Shown: one piece after another, positions 6,690 to 7,449 of the stretch
Layout: each line of letters opens with the position of its first letter
How positions within the stretch are numbered: the stretch's first letter is position 1
Assembly (NCBI GenBank): GCA_028703745.1
Contig: JAQVME010000059.1
Span: 1-7,449 of the forward strand
Direction of reading: 5' to 3'
Length of the DNA stretch: 7,449 bases
Source: Clostridia bacterium
GTDB lineage: Bacteria; Bacillota; Clostridia; Christensenellales; DTU072
The notes under the pieces: generated by a model
Database searches by the model: none
What the model saw: the letters and a program-made list of their open reading frames with translations, nothing else
What the model was told of the DNA's origin: nothing
Translations under genes and position numbers: made by a program

Positions 6690-7449
6690 ATGATTGATAC
6701 GCACACACATTCGGCTTTTTCCCACGACGGCTTTCACAAAATATCCGAGGTCGTATCGGCAGCCAAAGAAAAGGGAATAACCTATCTTGCGGTGACTGAT
6801 CATTGTGACTATGACTATTTGGATTTGCCGGGGTACGGCGTAGTTCGTCAGTTGGACTTGCAAGGCTATCTGAACGAAATAGAAAGAGTACAGCGCGAGA
6901 CCGTCGGCATAGACTTTGCCGTAGGGCTGGAACTGGGCTTTCACCCGAAAGCTGTTGAAAGGTACAAAAAAAGCATACCCTTCGAAAGGTTCGATTATAT
7001 CATAAATTCCGTGCACAGTATTGACACGCACGATGTATACTTCCCGGCTTTTTTCGAGGGCGCGGAAAGAAAGGAAAGCTACGGCAAGTATCTGCTGGGT
7101 GTGCTGGCGAGCGTGTCTGCGCCTTATCCCTATTCTACCGTAGGGCATATAGGGTATATCTCCAAGAATTCCGTCTATGACAAGAAGATTGTCGAATACG
7201 GTGATTTTGCCGACATTCTCGACAGCATACTAAAAGGCATAATAGAGAAGGACAAGACCTTGGAAATAAATTCGAACATTCGCTTTGACGACAGCATGCC
7301 GAATGTCAGCGTGCTGAAGAGATACCGCGAGCTTGGCGGACAAAACGGTACTTTCGGTTCGGACGCGCACAAACTCGTCAGACTGGGCGAGGGTTACGAA
7401 AAAATTAAGGAAATAGCTCTTTCTCTCGGGTTCACGTATTGGACAGTCT
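6690..7449 (+). CDS. PHP-domain phosphoesterase, histidinol-phosphatase-like (3' end cut off by the window)
   Basis: An open frame starts at the ATG at 6690, six bases after argS, and runs off the right edge after 253 codons without a stop. The protein begins MIDTHTHSAFSHDG, a PHP metal-site start with His5 and His7. The other metal ligands of the family are present: TDH (Asp37, His38), Glu81 in GLELGF, His109 in NSVHSID, His153 in VGHIGY, and Asp225 and His227 in GSDAHK. This pattern and length fit the PHP-type histidinol-phosphatases (HisJ/HisK, about 260-270 residues), which remove phosphate from histidinol phosphate late in histidine synthesis; probably only ten to twenty residues are missing. 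Related PHP proteins act on other phosphoesters and no other histidine gene is nearby, so the substrate is open. There is no clear Shine-Dalgarno before the ATG; translation may depend on ribosomes finishing argS. Confidence 0.88.
   Translation, partial: MIDTHTHSAFSHDGFHKISEVVSAAKEKGITYLAVTDHCDYDYLDLPGYGVVRQLDLQGYLNEIERVQRETVGIDFAVGLELGFHPKAVERYKKSIPFERFDYIINSVHSIDTHDVYFPAFFEGAERKESYGKYLLGVLASVSAPYPYSTVGHIGYISKNSVYDKKIVEYGDFADILDSILKGIIEKDKTLEINSNIRFDDSMPNVSVLKRYRELGGQNGTFGSDAHKLVRLGEGYEKIKEIALSLGFTYWTV

Noticed and set aside
6528..7148. A 206-codon open frame on the - strand across the argS-PHP junction
   Set aside because: It lies opposite the end of argS and the PHP gene, both of which have clear family motifs; the translation resembles no known protein and is explained as the antisense shadow of real codons.
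1..7449. CRISPR array, insertion sequence, prophage, toxin-antitoxin or defence genes
   Set aside because: No spaced repeats, transposase or integrase motifs, terminal repeats or defence domains were seen; every gene is accounted for by ordinary cellular families with tight spacing.

Overview
The window is a compact stretch of bacterial chromosome with no sign of mobile DNA. It has six complete genes, one gene cut at the left edge and one cut at the right edge, all on the + strand. The gene set, the Shine-Dalgarno sites and the protein sequences (a clostridial-style ArgS, a MetY/MetA pair, a short SmpB, a stand-alone DUF2156 protein) suggest a member of the Firmicutes, most likely an anaerobic class Clostridia organism. 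That placement is inferred from protein style only; there is no rRNA or other firm marker here. Base composition is moderate and looks even across the window.

Layout. Bases 2-607 are the 3' end of a DUF2156 (phosphatidylglycerol lysyltransferase C-terminal-like) gene. A 96-base gap follows, holding a good promoter wrapped in two inverted repeats. Then comes secG (704-979) with its own rho-independent terminator (1008-1044). A second promoter region leads into smpB (1146-1595). From there six genes run head to tail to the end of the window with no terminator between them: smpB, metY (1669-2952), metA (2954-3862), recF (3872-4984), argS (4974-6683) and a PHP-family phosphoesterase gene (6690 to beyond the edge). 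After a 73-base gap between smpB and metY, the junctions are 1, 9, -11 and 6 bases, so the block looks like a translationally coupled operon.

How the genes work together. The metY-metA pair is the clearest functional unit. MetA makes an activated homoserine and MetY replaces the acyl group with sulfide to give homocysteine, the last intermediate before methionine. MetA carries Glu at position 111, the residue associated with acetyl rather than succinyl donors, which fits MetY's preference for O-acetylhomoserine. SecG (protein export), SmpB (trans-translation), RecF (recombinational repair) and ArgS (arginyl-tRNA) are housekeeping proteins with no direct metabolic link to that pair. The PHP protein resembles histidinol-phosphatase, but no other histidine gene is present.

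I did not find a previously undescribed system. The points worth a second look are the symmetric elements over the secG promoter, methionine genes lying inside a housekeeping operon without a riboswitch-sized leader, recF away from its usual dnaA-dnaN neighbourhood, secG and smpB adjacent without rnr, and three genes (metA, recF, argS) whose longest open frames start upstream of the likely true start.
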